DNA of 64,000 nucleotides from Williamsia muralis NBRC 105860 (GTDB lineage: Bacteria > Actinomycetota > Actinomycetes > Mycobacteriales > Mycobacteriaceae): NCBI RefSeq assembly GCF_001598915.1, contig NZ_BDAP01000006.1, forward strand, positions 1-64,000, in the 5' to 3' direction. A program made the position numbers and the translations under genes. Every line of letters starts with the position of its first letter. Within the stretch, counting starts at the first letter, position 1. Under the pieces are notes generated by a model. It had not been told where the DNA came from, searched no databases, and saw nothing but the letters and a program-made list of their open reading frames with translations. Positions 9,192 through 17,672 of the stretch are shown here, one piece after another.

Positions 9192-10387
9192 CAGTAGCCG
9201 ACCTTTGTGGACACCAGCTTCTGGAACATCGCGGTGATCTGATCCCAGTGTGTGACCAGATTGGTGCGGTCCGCCGCGGGAGATCTGCGACCGCTCTGCA
9301 GCTTGTGCAGGATGGGCATGTCCTGCTCATTGACCTCGAACAATATGTCCGTCAATCGCTTTCGCTCGGTGCTGAACCGCTCGCCCGTCGCCGTCTCGTC
9401 GACGAACACGGCCATGTGCTCGACGGTTCGTTCCGGGCCGGCGGCGTCGAATCCGATCACTTGGAACCAATCCGCTTCCAAGAACAGCAGGGCGTTCGGG
9501 AACACACAGAAGATGTCCTGGCTCTCGGTTCGAGCAGGGGGGACGTCGCCGAGGAATGGCAGCGCCTCGTCGGTCTTGGCGGCCTTACCGGCTGCGCCAT
9601 GCGGGTAGCAGCCCCCGAGGATGTGGTCGGCCAAACGGACATCGTCCACGTCCAACGACGCACTGACCGGCCCGACCTGCGGGTGGATGAACGGCAGGTG
9701 GTAGAAGTCGAGGAAGTTCTCCACCACCAGTTTCCAGTTCACGGCGATGTCGAACCGGCGCTCCTCGGCCAAGTGGATGCGGTTGAAGTCGACGTGGTCC
9801 CATCGCGCCAGGATCGGTGCGAGCATGGCGGCGAAATCGGCCTCGATCTGGTCCGTTCCGCCGGCCTCGGCGCTCTCGAGTGCCAGATTGACGAAGACCA
9901 TGCCCGCCCACACCTGGCCGGCGACAGGCAGCAGACCCAGGTGCTCGGCACCGTCGGGTACCGCGCGCGTGCGCTCCCGGGTGAAATACGGTGTGGCGTG
10001 CAGACTTCCGTCGAGGTTGTAGGACCAGCAGTGGTACGCGCACTGAATCCGCTTGCGAACCTTCACCGGCTCGTCGGTCATGGCCATGCCACGGTGTCTG
10101 CAGGAGTTGTGGAACACCCGGATCTGGTCGTCGTCACCGCGGATGATCAGAAGGGGCTTGCCGCCGATGTCCACCGGATGCACCATCCCTGGTTCGTCGA
10201 CCCAGTGCGCATAACCGGCCCACACCCAGCCGGACGAGAAAATTCGCTCCTGCTCGAGTGCGTATTCGGCCGGACCGCTGTAGGCGCGCGCCGGGATGAG
10301 CGCGTGTCCGGTGGTGTCCGAGGACAGTGGGCCCGGCAAAACCTGGTTGCCGGTGGCGGTGACCGGGTTCGGGCTGTGTGTGGTCAT
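9191..10387 (-). CDS. Rieske-type non-heme iron oxygenase, alpha subunit
   Basis: A 398-residue oxygenase. The Rieske [2Fe-2S] ligands are C96-x-H98 and C116-x2-H119 (NSCRHRG and CAYHCW). The mononuclear iron motif is in VENFLDFYHLPFIHP (two histidines). The overall layout resembles the choline/glycine-betaine/stachydrine monooxygenase and aromatic-ring hydroxylase groups. Such enzymes need a reductase, and none is encoded in this operon; the ferredoxin/FNR fusion at 17673 is the nearest candidate but there is no proof. The ATG at 10387 overlaps the stop of the gene before it by one base, which decides the start against a longer upstream frame. Substrate unknown; a quaternary amine or guanidino amino acid is possible from the neighbours. 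Confidence 0.9.
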   Translation of the reverse strand: MTTHSPNPVTATGNQVLPGPLSSDTTGHALIPARAYSGPAEYALEQERIFSSGWVWAGYAHWVDEPGMVHPVDIGGKPLLIIRGDDDQIRVFHNSCRHRGMAMTDEPVKVRKRIQCAYHCWSYNLDGSLHATPYFTRERTRAVPDGAEHLGLLPVAGQVWAGMVFVNLALESAEAGGTDQIEADFAAMLAPILARWDHVDFNRIHLAEERRFDIAVNWKLVVENFLDFYHLPFIHPQVGPVSASLDVDDVRLADHILGGCYPHGAAGKAAKTDEALPFLGDVPPARTESQDIFCVFPNALLFLEADWFQVIGFDAAGPERTVEHMAVFVDETATGERFSTERKRLTDILFEVNEQDMPILHKLQSGRRSPAADRTNLVTHWDQITAMFQKLVSTKVGY

Positions 10388-11292
10388 CAATGACTCCCGT
10401 GAGGTGATGGAACGGTGATCGGCGAGGTGGCCGGGGGAGAGGAGGGTTCGATCGCCGAGGCGGCGAATGCCTCGTGGGCCCAGCTCTTGAGGATCAGGGC
10501 CTCGGTCCACCGGTCCGACAGTTCGGCTCCTGCGGCGTCGGTGATCGCGTAGGGACGCGTACCGAGCTCGGTGCAGAACATGATCTGCCGGCCTGGGGAA
10601 CTCCGCGCCCGAATGGATCGGAAGCCCTGTTCCCACCATCCACGGAACCGTTGCTCCCAACGCTCACCCGCTGGGGTGCCGAGGGGGATCTGGACCTGCG
10701 CGCGGGTGGCGATCCTGCCCTGAAGTGATCCGCAACGGTCCAGGATGGCGGTCACCAGGTCTTCGTATTCACGCGTGGGTTCGTCGGGCATCTCGTTGGC
10801 GCACACATAATGTGAGAGATCCCCGGCAAGCTCGATGCGTGGGTCCAGGTGACGCAGGAGCAGCTCGCTGAATCGGATGTCGTTGGTGACGGTGTTGCGG
10901 TGTGTCTCCAACTGCATGTCGATCTGCTCGTCACGGCACAGCTCGTACCACCTCGCCACGGTGCCGGCGAGGGCTTCGGGATCGAACCCGTAGATCTGCG
11001 CGCACACGACCATCTGGCCGGCGCCGACCTGGTGGGCGTAGTCGATCGCCGCACGCAGATCGTCGATGGTGTGAACAAAAGCGAAGACGGCGGCGTTCAG
11101 GTCTGACCCCTGGATGAGTGGGGCGAGCTCAGCGGCAGCAGGCGCCCGCCGTGCCCCGAGATCCACCGCAACGCCGTTGAAACCCGCGGCGGCGATGAGA
11201 TGGATCTGCTCCGGAAGCGACCACTGATCTGCGGTGCTGGGTAGGTCCTCCATGGCCCACAGTGACTGGAAGACAGCGAGTTCCGTGCTCAT
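10387..11292 (-). CDS. Xylose-isomerase-like TIM-barrel protein
   Basis: A 301-residue protein that looks like the AP-endonuclease 2 / sugar-isomerase TIM-barrel superfamily: an early QIHLIAAAGFNGVAVDLGA strand, the QMVVCAQIYGF strand, QLETHRN with a likely metal-ligand glutamate and histidine, and LAGDLSHYVCANE with Asp and His. Members isomerise or epimerise sugars, inosose or hydroxypyruvate-like acids. The ATG at 11292 overlaps the preceding dehydrogenase stop by 4 nt, marking it as part of one operon. Function in this pathway is not known. Confidence 0.72.
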   Translation of the reverse strand: MSTELAVFQSLWAMEDLPSTADQWSLPEQIHLIAAAGFNGVAVDLGARRAPAAAELAPLIQGSDLNAAVFAFVHTIDDLRAAIDYAHQVGAGQMVVCAQIYGFDPEALAGTVARWYELCRDEQIDMQLETHRNTVTNDIRFSELLLRHLDPRIELAGDLSHYVCANEMPDEPTREYEDLVTAILDRCGSLQGRIATRAQVQIPLGTPAGERWEQRFRGWWEQGFRSIRARSSPGRQIMFCTELGTRPYAITDAAGAELSDRWTEALILKSWAHEAFAASAIEPSSPPATSPITVPSPHGSH

Positions 11293-12293
11293 GGCACCGG
11301 CACCACGGGGTCGTTGACGGTCAGCACGGGTGTGCCGGTTGTCATCCACTGCACCACGTTCTGCGCCTGAGCGACGATGTACCCACGCGTCGTGGCATCC
11401 GACAGGTACGCGACGTGAGGGGTCGAGAGCACATTCGGGTGCCCGATGAGGGGATCGGCGGGATCAGGGGGCTCGGTGTCGAAGACGTCGAGTGCGGCCG
11501 CCGTGACGCGCCCGGTGTCGAGAGCACGACGCAGCGCCGCCGAATCGATGAGTGTTCCGCGCGCGACGTTGATCAGATGGACTCCCTGACGCATCCTGGT
11601 AAATGCGTTGTCCCCGAGGAACTCCCGGGTGTCGTCGGTCAGCGGGAGGTGCAAGGAGATGACGTCGGATCGGCTCAGAACGGTGTCGAGGTCTGTCACC
11701 CGCGCGCCGTCGATGCCTACCAATAAATTGCCTGCGGCCGGTTCCGGACGGTCGGTGCGGATGTCGAAGCCCAGCACCTCGCGCACCGTCGGTGCCGCCA
11801 GGGCGGCATATCTACGACCAGTGCTGCCCAGGCCCAGTACGCCGACCGTCATCTCGGACAATCGCCGCGGCAGAGGGGTGGGACGGTCCAGCCAGCCGCG
11901 TGTGGTGGGGAACCCGGCGAAGAAGGGGAGCCGGCGGATCAGTGCAAGTGTGAGGGTCCAGGCATGGGTGGCCACCTCCTCGGCTGCGACGTCACCCACC
12001 GTGCACACCCAGATGCCCAGCTCGGCTGCGGCGTCCACGTCGACGTTGTCGTGTCCACGCGAGAGCAACGCGACGATCTTCAGGTTCGGCAGTCGCAGCA
12101 ACAGGTCTCGGTCGATCGGTGCGTAGCCGACGAGTAGAGCGGTGGCCCCGGCGGCGTCGCGGGCGATGACGTCGGGGTCCCGTGTCTGCAGTACTTCGAC
12201 CTGAAAGCCGTTGTCTCTCAGAAGTTGACACCCGATGTCGGGGTCGAGGTCGTCGGTGTCGGTGTAGACCGCGAGCGGTCCGTTGTCGGGCAT
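11289..12293 (-). CDS. NAD-dependent D-2-hydroxyacid dehydrogenase
   Basis: A 334-residue member of the D-isomer-specific 2-hydroxyacid dehydrogenase family. The nucleotide-binding loop is VGVLGLGSTGRRYA, the substrate arginine is in NVARGTLID, the acid in FDTEPPDP and the catalytic histidine in STPHVAYLSD. It interconverts a 2-keto acid and the D-2-hydroxy acid. Fusion-free and of standard length. It lies 26 bp after the ABC ATPase on the same strand and overlaps the TIM-barrel gene by 4 nt. Substrate not predictable; in context it may act on a short keto acid produced from the imported amino-acid derivative. Confidence 0.88.
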   Translation of the reverse strand: MPDNGPLAVYTDTDDLDPDIGCQLLRDNGFQVEVLQTRDPDVIARDAAGATALLVGYAPIDRDLLLRLPNLKIVALLSRGHDNVDVDAAAELGIWVCTVGDVAAEEVATHAWTLTLALIRRLPFFAGFPTTRGWLDRPTPLPRRLSEMTVGVLGLGSTGRRYAALAAPTVREVLGFDIRTDRPEPAAGNLLVGIDGARVTDLDTVLSRSDVISLHLPLTDDTREFLGDNAFTRMRQGVHLINVARGTLIDSAALRRALDTGRVTAAALDVFDTEPPDPADPLIGHPNVLSTPHVAYLSDATTRGYIVAQAQNVVQWMTTGTPVLTVNDPVVPVP

Positions 12294-12319
12294 CGATGCT
12301 CCAGGATCAGCGCAGACGT

Positions 12320-13087
12320 TCAGCGCAAGTGCGAAAGGAATTGTTGCGTCCGTTGGTGTTGCGGGTCGTCGAAGAACGGCCCCGGCGGTCCGGCTTCGAC
12401 GATCATCCCGTCGTCGAAGAGGGCGACCTCGTCGGCGACGCGACGGGCGAATCGCGTCTCGTGGGTGACCACCACCATGGTCATTCCCTGTTCGGCGAGC
12501 TGTTCCATCACCTCGAGCACCTCTCCCACCAGTTCTGGATCGAGAGCCGACGTCGGTTCGTCGAACAGCATCACCGACGGGTTCATCACCAGTGCACGGG
12601 CGATTGCCACCCGTTGCTGCTGACCACCGGACAGTTCACTCGGAAAGTGCTTGAGCCGGTGTGCCATACCGACCCGTTCGAGCATGGCGGTGGCCTGCTC
12701 TTTGGCCTCGGTCCGTCGTATCCCGCCGACCTCGGTGAGCGCCAGGGTGACGTTGTGGAGCACATCGAGATGTGCGAACAGGTTGAACCGCTGGAACACC
12801 ATGCCGATGTCGCGGCGCTGACGGGCCAGCTGGGTCTCCCGCAGGGGCCGCGTCGCACCGGTTGATCCGACGGACACACCCAGTTGTTTGCCGTGTAGCA
12901 GGATCTCACCCTGGTCCGGTGTCTCGAGCAGAGCCATCAAGCGCAAGATCGTGGACTTGCCCGAACCCGACGGGCCCAGCAGGGCTTTGACCTCACCCTT
13001 GTTCACCGTCAGGTCGACTCCCTTGAGCACTTCGGTCTGGCCGTAGGAACGGTGCAGGTTGATCGCCTGCAGGACTGGGCTGCTCAT
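12320..13087 (-). CDS. Polar amino-acid ABC transporter, ATP-binding protein
   Basis: A 255-residue ABC ATPase of the GlnQ/HisP type. Walker A is GPSGSGKST, the Q-loop is [10 protein letters not shown], the signature is LSGGQQQR and Walker B is [14 protein letters not shown], followed by the H-loop VVVTHE. It powers import through the permease encoded immediately upstream, whose stop it overlaps by 4 nt. The start at 13087 is set by that overlap. Together with the permease and binding protein it forms a complete one-permease importer for a polar amino acid or derivative. Confidence 0.94.
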   Translation of the reverse strand: MSSPVLQAINLHRSYGQTEVLKGVDLTVNKGEVKALLGPSGSGKSTILRLMALLETPDQGEILLHGKQLGVSVGSTGATRPLRETQLARQRRDIGMVFQRFNLFAHLDVLHNVTLALTEVGGIRRTEAKEQATAMLERVGMAHRLKHFPSELSGGQQQRVAIARALVMNPSVMLFDEPTSALDPELVGEVLEVMEQLAEQGMTMVVVTHETRFARRVADEVALFDDGMIVEAGPPGPFFDDPQHQRTQQFLSHLR

Positions 13088-13812
13088 GCCGGTACCTTCT
13101 GCACGGTGGGGGTGATGCCGGATGTGTTGTGACCTTTGGAGATCCATCGGTACCGAGCCTCGATGAAGTACTGGATGACCATGGCCACACTGACGATCAC
13201 GAGGTAGTACACCAGGGCGGCCGAGTAGTACTCGGCGTAGCGGAAGGTCACAGACACCTCGGCTTGCGCGGTGGTCAGCAATTCTCGCAGTGAGATGACC
13301 GATGCCAGTGACGTGTACTTCAGCATGGCGATGAACTCGTTGCCGCTGGGCGGAATCGCAACCTTGATGGCCTGAGGGAGAACCACTTTGAACAACACCT
13401 TGTGTGGCGGAAGGCCCAGTGCCCGCGCCGCGATGTGCTGGCCGTCGTCGACGCTGAGCAGCGCCGACCGCAGGATCTCGGCCATGTATGCGGCCTCCAC
13501 CACCGCGAACCCGATGAAGGCCGCCAGGAAGGGGGTGAACCAGTTCTCACGAAGCCCGGGGAACAGCTGTGGTCCGGCGTTCCAGATGAGCAGCAGCACC
13601 AGCAAGGTGGGTATGGCCCGGAAGAACCAGACGTAGACCCAACCTGCAGCACGGGGAGCGGGATTTTTGGCGATGCGCAGAAGGGCAACCAGGAACCCGA
13701 TCACGGTGGCTGCGATCATCGCGCTGATCGCCAGGCCGAGCGACAGCAGCGCGCCGCGGAAGAATGTCCCGGACGTCAAGGCGTCGGTGAAGACGCTCCA
13801 CTCGAAGACCAT
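13084..13812 (-). CDS. Polar amino-acid ABC transporter, permease
   Basis: A 242-residue HisM/GlnP-type permease with about five membrane segments (for example residues 20-48, 60-80, 92-112 and the C-terminal [20 protein letters not shown]). The EAA loop that docks the ATPase is visible as [27 protein letters not shown]. The gene starts 5 bp after the binding-protein stop. A single permease suggests a homodimeric channel. Confidence 0.93.
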   Translation of the reverse strand: MVFEWSVFTDALTSGTFFRGALLSLGLAISAMIAATVIGFLVALLRIAKNPAPRAAGWVYVWFFRAIPTLLVLLLIWNAGPQLFPGLRENWFTPFLAAFIGFAVVEAAYMAEILRSALLSVDDGQHIAARALGLPPHKVLFKVVLPQAIKVAIPPSGNEFIAMLKYTSLASVISLRELLTTAQAEVSVTFRYAEYYSAALVYYLVIVSVAMVIQYFIEARYRWISKGHNTSGITPTVQKVPA

Positions 13813-13817
13813 CGCGG

Positions 13818-14648
13818 TCAGGTGACGATTCGGTTGGGATCAAGACCGTACTGCTCGGCGAGCTTGCCGAGTGTGCCGTTGGCGTCGAGCTCTTTGAGGC
13901 TGGTGCTGACCGCTGGGCTCAGCGGCGAACCCTTGAGCGTGAAGACGCCGAACTGGGTGTCGGCGGGGAACACATCGGGGATGGATTTCAGCTTGCCCTG
14001 GGACTTCTCGACCATGTCGACGACGGCAACATCGGTCTCGATGAGTGCGTCGGCCTTCGAATTGGACAAAGCAGCAACAGTTTCCGATGTCTTGGGGTAG
14101 GGCTGCACCGTTATTCCCGGCTTGCCCTCGGATTCGAATCGGCTCGACAGATCACGCAGGGTCTGTTCGTTCGACCCGCCGCCCTGAACCGCGACCGTCT
14201 TGCCCGAGAGATCATCGGCTGTGGTGATGTCGCTCGTGTCCGTGCGCACGATCAATCCGGGGCCGGTCTCCATGAAGGGTGAGCCGTCGGCGACTTCGAG
14301 TCGCTCGGGACTCATGTAGAGCGCGGCCCAGAGGATGTCGCACCGTTTTGCCTGCAGGGCTGGCATCAGTCCGTCGAAAGCCGTGTTCTGCCACTTGATG
14401 TCGAGTTCCCAGAGATCCGCGAGTGCCCGCGCCGCGTCGGGATCGAAGCCGACGGGACTGGAGGTGTCACCGTCCTTGAAGTACTCCATCGGCGGGTACT
14501 CGGGGTCGGTGCACACCGTCAGCTCGCCGCTCTTGAGGAGTCCCGCAGGCGCTTTGCCGGACGCCTCGGTGCTTTCCGCACCGCCACCGCAGGCGGCGAT
14601 GGTGGTGGCCAGCAGAACTGCGGCCGTAGTCGCTAGAACTCTTCGCAT
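13818..14648 (-). CDS. Amino-acid ABC transporter substrate-binding lipoprotein
   Basis: A 276-residue family 3 solute-binding protein. Residues 1-18 (RRVLATTAAVLLATTIAAC) are a lipoprotein signal with the lipobox cysteine at about residue 19. Family blocks are LTVCTDPEYPPMEYF, GFDPDAARALADLW, the LSGKTVAVQGGGSNEQTL loop and a C-terminal EQYGLDPNR. It captures a polar amino acid or analogue outside the membrane. The start at 14648 is chosen because the signal peptide begins there; the frame is open further upstream. It is the promoter-proximal gene of the operon running down to 7455. Confidence 0.92.
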   Translation of the reverse strand: MRRVLATTAAVLLATTIAACGGGAESTEASGKAPAGLLKSGELTVCTDPEYPPMEYFKDGDTSSPVGFDPDAARALADLWELDIKWQNTAFDGLMPALQAKRCDILWAALYMSPERLEVADGSPFMETGPGLIVRTDTSDITTADDLSGKTVAVQGGGSNEQTLRDLSSRFESEGKPGITVQPYPKTSETVAALSNSKADALIETDVAVVDMVEKSQGKLKSIPDVFPADTQFGVFTLKGSPLSPAVSTSLKELDANGTLGKLAEQYGLDPNRIVT

Positions 14649-14795
14649 GTGGGGATCCTCAGGGTGTTGATTCGTGAGCACCGGCGATGGTGCGGAACTG
14701 TCGGGTCTCACCGTAGGATCGCCGGCATAGGTCAGCAAGGCGAAATCTGCAGTCAAACCGGAATCAATTGAAGGAAAACCCAACTATGTGTGCAT

Positions 14796-14807
14796 TTTGT
14801 AAACAAA
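14796..14807. promoter_or_regulatory. Candidate operator in the divergent promoter region
   Basis: A short inverted repeat (TTTGT-AA-ACAAA) in an AT-rich patch of the 253-bp gap between the binding-protein gene and the divergent double-AsnC regulator. AsnC/Lrp proteins often bind AT-rich palindromes of this size, so it could be the site by which the regulator controls both directions. Inference only. Confidence 0.35.
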
Positions 14808-14901
14808 GATCCACCGATTGGGCACTCACCTGCAAAAACGTCCCGCCGACGATCGGACCGGTCAATTGTTAAGTTCTCGTGAGCAGAGTCGATCGGGCCC
14901 G

Positions 14902-15795
14902 ATGCCCGAGGTCGACATGCGCATCGTGGAGGCTCTTCGTCGCGATGGCAGGGTTTCCACACACGAGCTCGCCGACCAGCTGGGCCTGTCCAGAACCACC
15001 ACCGCCAGGCGCCTGAGCCATCTGCTCGATGGGGGATTCGTCAGCGTGGTCGGTCTCGTGCATCCGCTGACCATCGGGATCAAATCGCTTGCCCACATCT
15101 CGATCTCGGTGGACCGGCCCGTGCGCCGAGTGGCCGAGGCCATCGCTGCCATGCCGGAGGTGCCTTTTGTGAGTCTGGCCTCGGGTGCCTTTCCGCTCAT
15201 CGCCGAAGCCCGTGCCTACAGCGATGGTGATCTCGCGACTGTGCTCGATCGGGTGCGCTCGGTGGACGGGGTTCGTTCCACGGAGACACTCTTCTACACA
15301 GAGTTGGTGGTCGACGTGCTGCGCCCGACGCGAGCTGACGCTGTCGAGATCGACCGGGTCGATTCGCGGCTTCTGATGCAGTTGCAGATGGACGGCAGAC
15401 TGTCGTACACCACCCTGGGCGAGCGGGTCGGGGTGTCGACGGGCACCGCCAGGACACGGGTGCTGCGCATGATCGACGAAGGAGTCGTACGGATCGGCGC
15501 GATCGCGAGGTCGGGCCGCGATACGGAATTCGATGTCGGGGTGGGTATCTCGTTGCGGGGCCCCGCCTCCACCGGTGGCGACCTGCTGTCGGAGATGCCC
15601 GAGATCCGTTTCCTGGCTGCCACTTTGGGGCGTTACGACCTGCTCGCCACCGTGCACGCGGATTCGCTGGCCGACATCGTCAGCGTTCTCGACCGGCTGC
15701 GTGCGCTGAGACCCGTGCTCAGGCTCGACAGCTGGGTTCACCTCGACACCGTCAAGGAGAGCTACCACTACCCGGTGGAGGCGATGAAGCCGTGA
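14902..15795 (+). CDS. Lrp/AsnC-family regulator with duplicated HTH-sensor modules
   Basis: A 297-residue protein made of two AsnC-like halves. The first HTH is MRIVEALRRDGRVSTHELAD to about residue 45, with its ligand-binding half to about 145; the second HTH is LLMQLQMDGRLSYTTLGERV at about 155-200, again followed by a RAM-type sensor half. Single AsnC proteins are about 150 residues, so this is a tandem fusion, a form known in actinobacteria. It is divergent from the eight-gene catabolic operon and is its likely ligand-responsive regulator. The start at 14902 is chosen because it lies just before the first HTH. It overlaps the next gene by 4 nt. Confidence 0.88.
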   Translation: MPEVDMRIVEALRRDGRVSTHELADQLGLSRTTTARRLSHLLDGGFVSVVGLVHPLTIGIKSLAHISISVDRPVRRVAEAIAAMPEVPFVSLASGAFPLIAEARAYSDGDLATVLDRVRSVDGVRSTETLFYTELVVDVLRPTRADAVEIDRVDSRLLMQLQMDGRLSYTTLGERVGVSTGTARTRVLRMIDEGVVRIGAIARSGRDTEFDVGVGISLRGPASTGGDLLSEMPEIRFLAATLGRYDLLATVHADSLADIVSVLDRLRALRPVLRLDSWVHLDTVKESYHYPVEAMKP

Positions 15796-16481
15796 GTGGG
15801 AGTAGGACAGCGTGGCCGACGCCGTCAACTTCTAGTCCGGTGCGGGCACGTGTCGTCGCTCCGGAAGGGCCCTCGGGCCGTGTCGATCCCACGGTCGCGG
15901 CCGGGTTCGCGGCGGCCGGGCTGATCTCCGGCGGCACTGTCCTCATCCGCAACTGGCCGCGGCAACGCGGATTCGGTGACCCCATCTGCGACGTCTTCGC
16001 CGAGATGGATGGTTACGTGGTGACATCGGATGCCGGTCTCACGGTCACCTCGCGATCGACCAGCGGGGTGCTCGGTCCTGTCGACGCGGCGGTGCACGAA
16101 GTCGCGGATCTCATCCCGTTGCTCGCTGTGCTGGCGACGCGAACAACGGGGGTGAGCCGCCTGAGGGGCGTCACCGAAGCCGACGTCACCGGCGTCATCG
16201 ACAACGTGCGCAGACTCGGAGGTGTGGCGGCCGTCGTCGACGAAGAGCTGATCATCGAGCCTCGACCACTGGCCGCGGGTGTGTGGCATGCCGAGGGCAG
16301 CGCCCCATCGGCCATTGCGGGCGCGGTCCTCGGGCTGGTCACCCCGGGCGTGCAGGTGGCGGGCTGGAACATTGCGGAGGATATGTATCGGGGACTGACC
16401 ACCGAGTGGCTACGCATGATCTCCGCCGACGAATACCTCGTTCCGGGCAGCGCGAAGCTGCCTCATGAGTACATGCGCTGA
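15792..16481 (+). CDS. EPSP-synthase-like protein, C-terminal half only
   Basis: A 229-residue protein resembling the C-terminal half of the enolpyruvyl transferase family (EPSP synthase, about 430 residues): a VDPTVAAGFAAAGLISGGTV strand-helix unit, then DLIPLLAVLATRTTGVSRLRGV and SAPSAIAGAVLGLVTPGV. The N-terminal half, which carries most of the shikimate-3-phosphate and PEP contacts, is absent, and no such half is encoded nearby. It starts with GTG at 15792, overlapping the regulator stop by 4 nt, so the two are translated together. It is therefore unlikely to be a working EPSP synthase; a ligand-binding or diverged role is possible. It could also be a decaying gene, though the frame is clean. 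Confidence 0.7.
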   Translation: MSGSRTAWPTPSTSSPVRARVVAPEGPSGRVDPTVAAGFAAAGLISGGTVLIRNWPRQRGFGDPICDVFAEMDGYVVTSDAGLTVTSRSTSGVLGPVDAAVHEVADLIPLLAVLATRTTGVSRLRGVTEADVTGVIDNVRRLGGVAAVVDEELIIEPRPLAAGVWHAEGSAPSAIAGAVLGLVTPGVQVAGWNIAEDMYRGLTTEWLRMISADEYLVPGSAKLPHEYMR

Positions 16482-16602
16482 AGAGTTCGTGTCGCCGGCA
16501 ACCGATGCGCGTCGCGAGCGGAAAGTTCCTGTTCAGCGCGGGTCGAGCAGCCAGATGACATTGTGGGGTGTGCCAATCGTGGTTGATTTATGACAACGGG
16601 CG

Positions 16603-16631
16603 TTGACAAGCTAGGGCGTACCCCTTAGCGT
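16603..16631 (+). promoter_or_regulatory. Candidate sigma-70-type promoter
   Basis: TTGACA at 16603-16608, a 17-base spacer, and TAGCGT at 16626-16631, which fits the relaxed TAnnnT -10 pattern of actinobacterial housekeeping promoters. It lies 37 bp upstream of the diiron oxygenase start and would drive that gene and the following reductase. Confidence 0.6.
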
Positions 16632-16668
16632 TCGTCTAGAACACGTTGCACAGGCCAGGAGAGTCGTT

Positions 16669-17670
16669 TTGACGAAAGCGCTGAAGTACGTCCCGGAACA
16701 CACCCGCGACACCGATGGGCACGACTACGGCCAGGTCCTCGACGACCTGTCCAGCGCTTCGGTGCACAGGAACTTCGACCCGTATCTCGACATCGACTGG
16801 GACGCGCCGCACATGGCGATCACCGAGAACGACCCGCGGTGGGTGCTGTCCAAGGTTGTCGACCCGATCGGCAGGCACCCCTGGTATCAGCAACAGCCGC
16901 TCGACAAGCAGATCAAGATCGGCATGTGGCGTCAGGCCAACGTTGCCAAGGTGGGCCTCCAGTTCGAGTCCGTCCTGATCCGTGGTCTGATGCAGTACAG
17001 CTTCAAACTCCCCAACGCAGCCAAAGAGTTTCGCTACACGACTCACGAGGCCAAAGAGGAGTGCAACCACACCCTCATGTTCCAGGAGTTCATCAACCGC
17101 ACCGGGGTGGACGTTCCCGGCGCCAAGCTCGGCTACCGGTTGATCTCGCCCCTGGTCCCGTTGGCCTCCACCATCTTTCCCACGATCTTCTACTTCGGTG
17201 TGCTCGGTGGGGAAGAGCCCATCGATCACATCCAGAAGGACTTCCTGCGCAATCGCGACGAGATGCACCCGACCATGATGGCCGTGATGCAACTGCACGT
17301 CGCCGAGGAAGCCCGGCACATCTCCTTCGCCCACCACCTGCTGCGCGAAACGGTGCCCCGCAAGTCCTGGGTGCAGCGCTTTCTCCTGTCGCTGATGCTG
17401 CCGATCGTCATGCGGGTGCTGTGCGGGGCGATCACCGTGCCACCCAAGTCTTTCGAGCGCGACTTCGACATCCCGCGCGAGGTCATGAAGGACATCTTCT
17501 GGAAGTCCGAGAGCTCCAAGCAGTTCCTCCGGAACGTCTTCGGTGATGTCCGGATGCTCGGAGAGCAGTGTGGCCTGATGAACCCGGTGTCGCGTGTGCT
17601 GTGGCGACTGCTCGGCATCGGCGGACGTCCTTCGCGCTATCGCAGCGAACCGACGTACACGGCGGCCTGA
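16669..17670 (+). CDS. AurF-like diiron oxygenase
   Basis: A 333-residue ferritin-like protein of the AurF (p-aminobenzoate N-oxygenase) / diiron oxygenase family. Two ligand motifs are clear: EAKEECNHTLMFQEF (E-x-x-H) near residue 125-140 and LHVAEEARHISFAHH (E-E-x-R-H) near residue 210. Members oxidise amines or hydrocarbons with oxygen and need electrons. The start is TTG at 16669, supported by AGGAGA a few bases upstream. The next gene, a ferredoxin/FNR fusion, follows after 2 bp and is its obvious redox partner. The substrate is unknown; in mycobacteria related proteins have been linked to lipid or amine oxidation, but I make no specific claim. Confidence 0.82.
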   Translation: MTKALKYVPEHTRDTDGHDYGQVLDDLSSASVHRNFDPYLDIDWDAPHMAITENDPRWVLSKVVDPIGRHPWYQQQPLDKQIKIGMWRQANVAKVGLQFESVLIRGLMQYSFKLPNAAKEFRYTTHEAKEECNHTLMFQEFINRTGVDVPGAKLGYRLISPLVPLASTIFPTIFYFGVLGGEEPIDHIQKDFLRNRDEMHPTMMAVMQLHVAEEARHISFAHHLLRETVPRKSWVQRFLLSLMLPIVMRVLCGAITVPPKSFERDFDIPREVMKDIFWKSESSKQFLRNVFGDVRMLGEQCGLMNPVSRVLWRLLGIGGRPSRYRSEPTYTAA

Positions 17671-17672
17671 TA

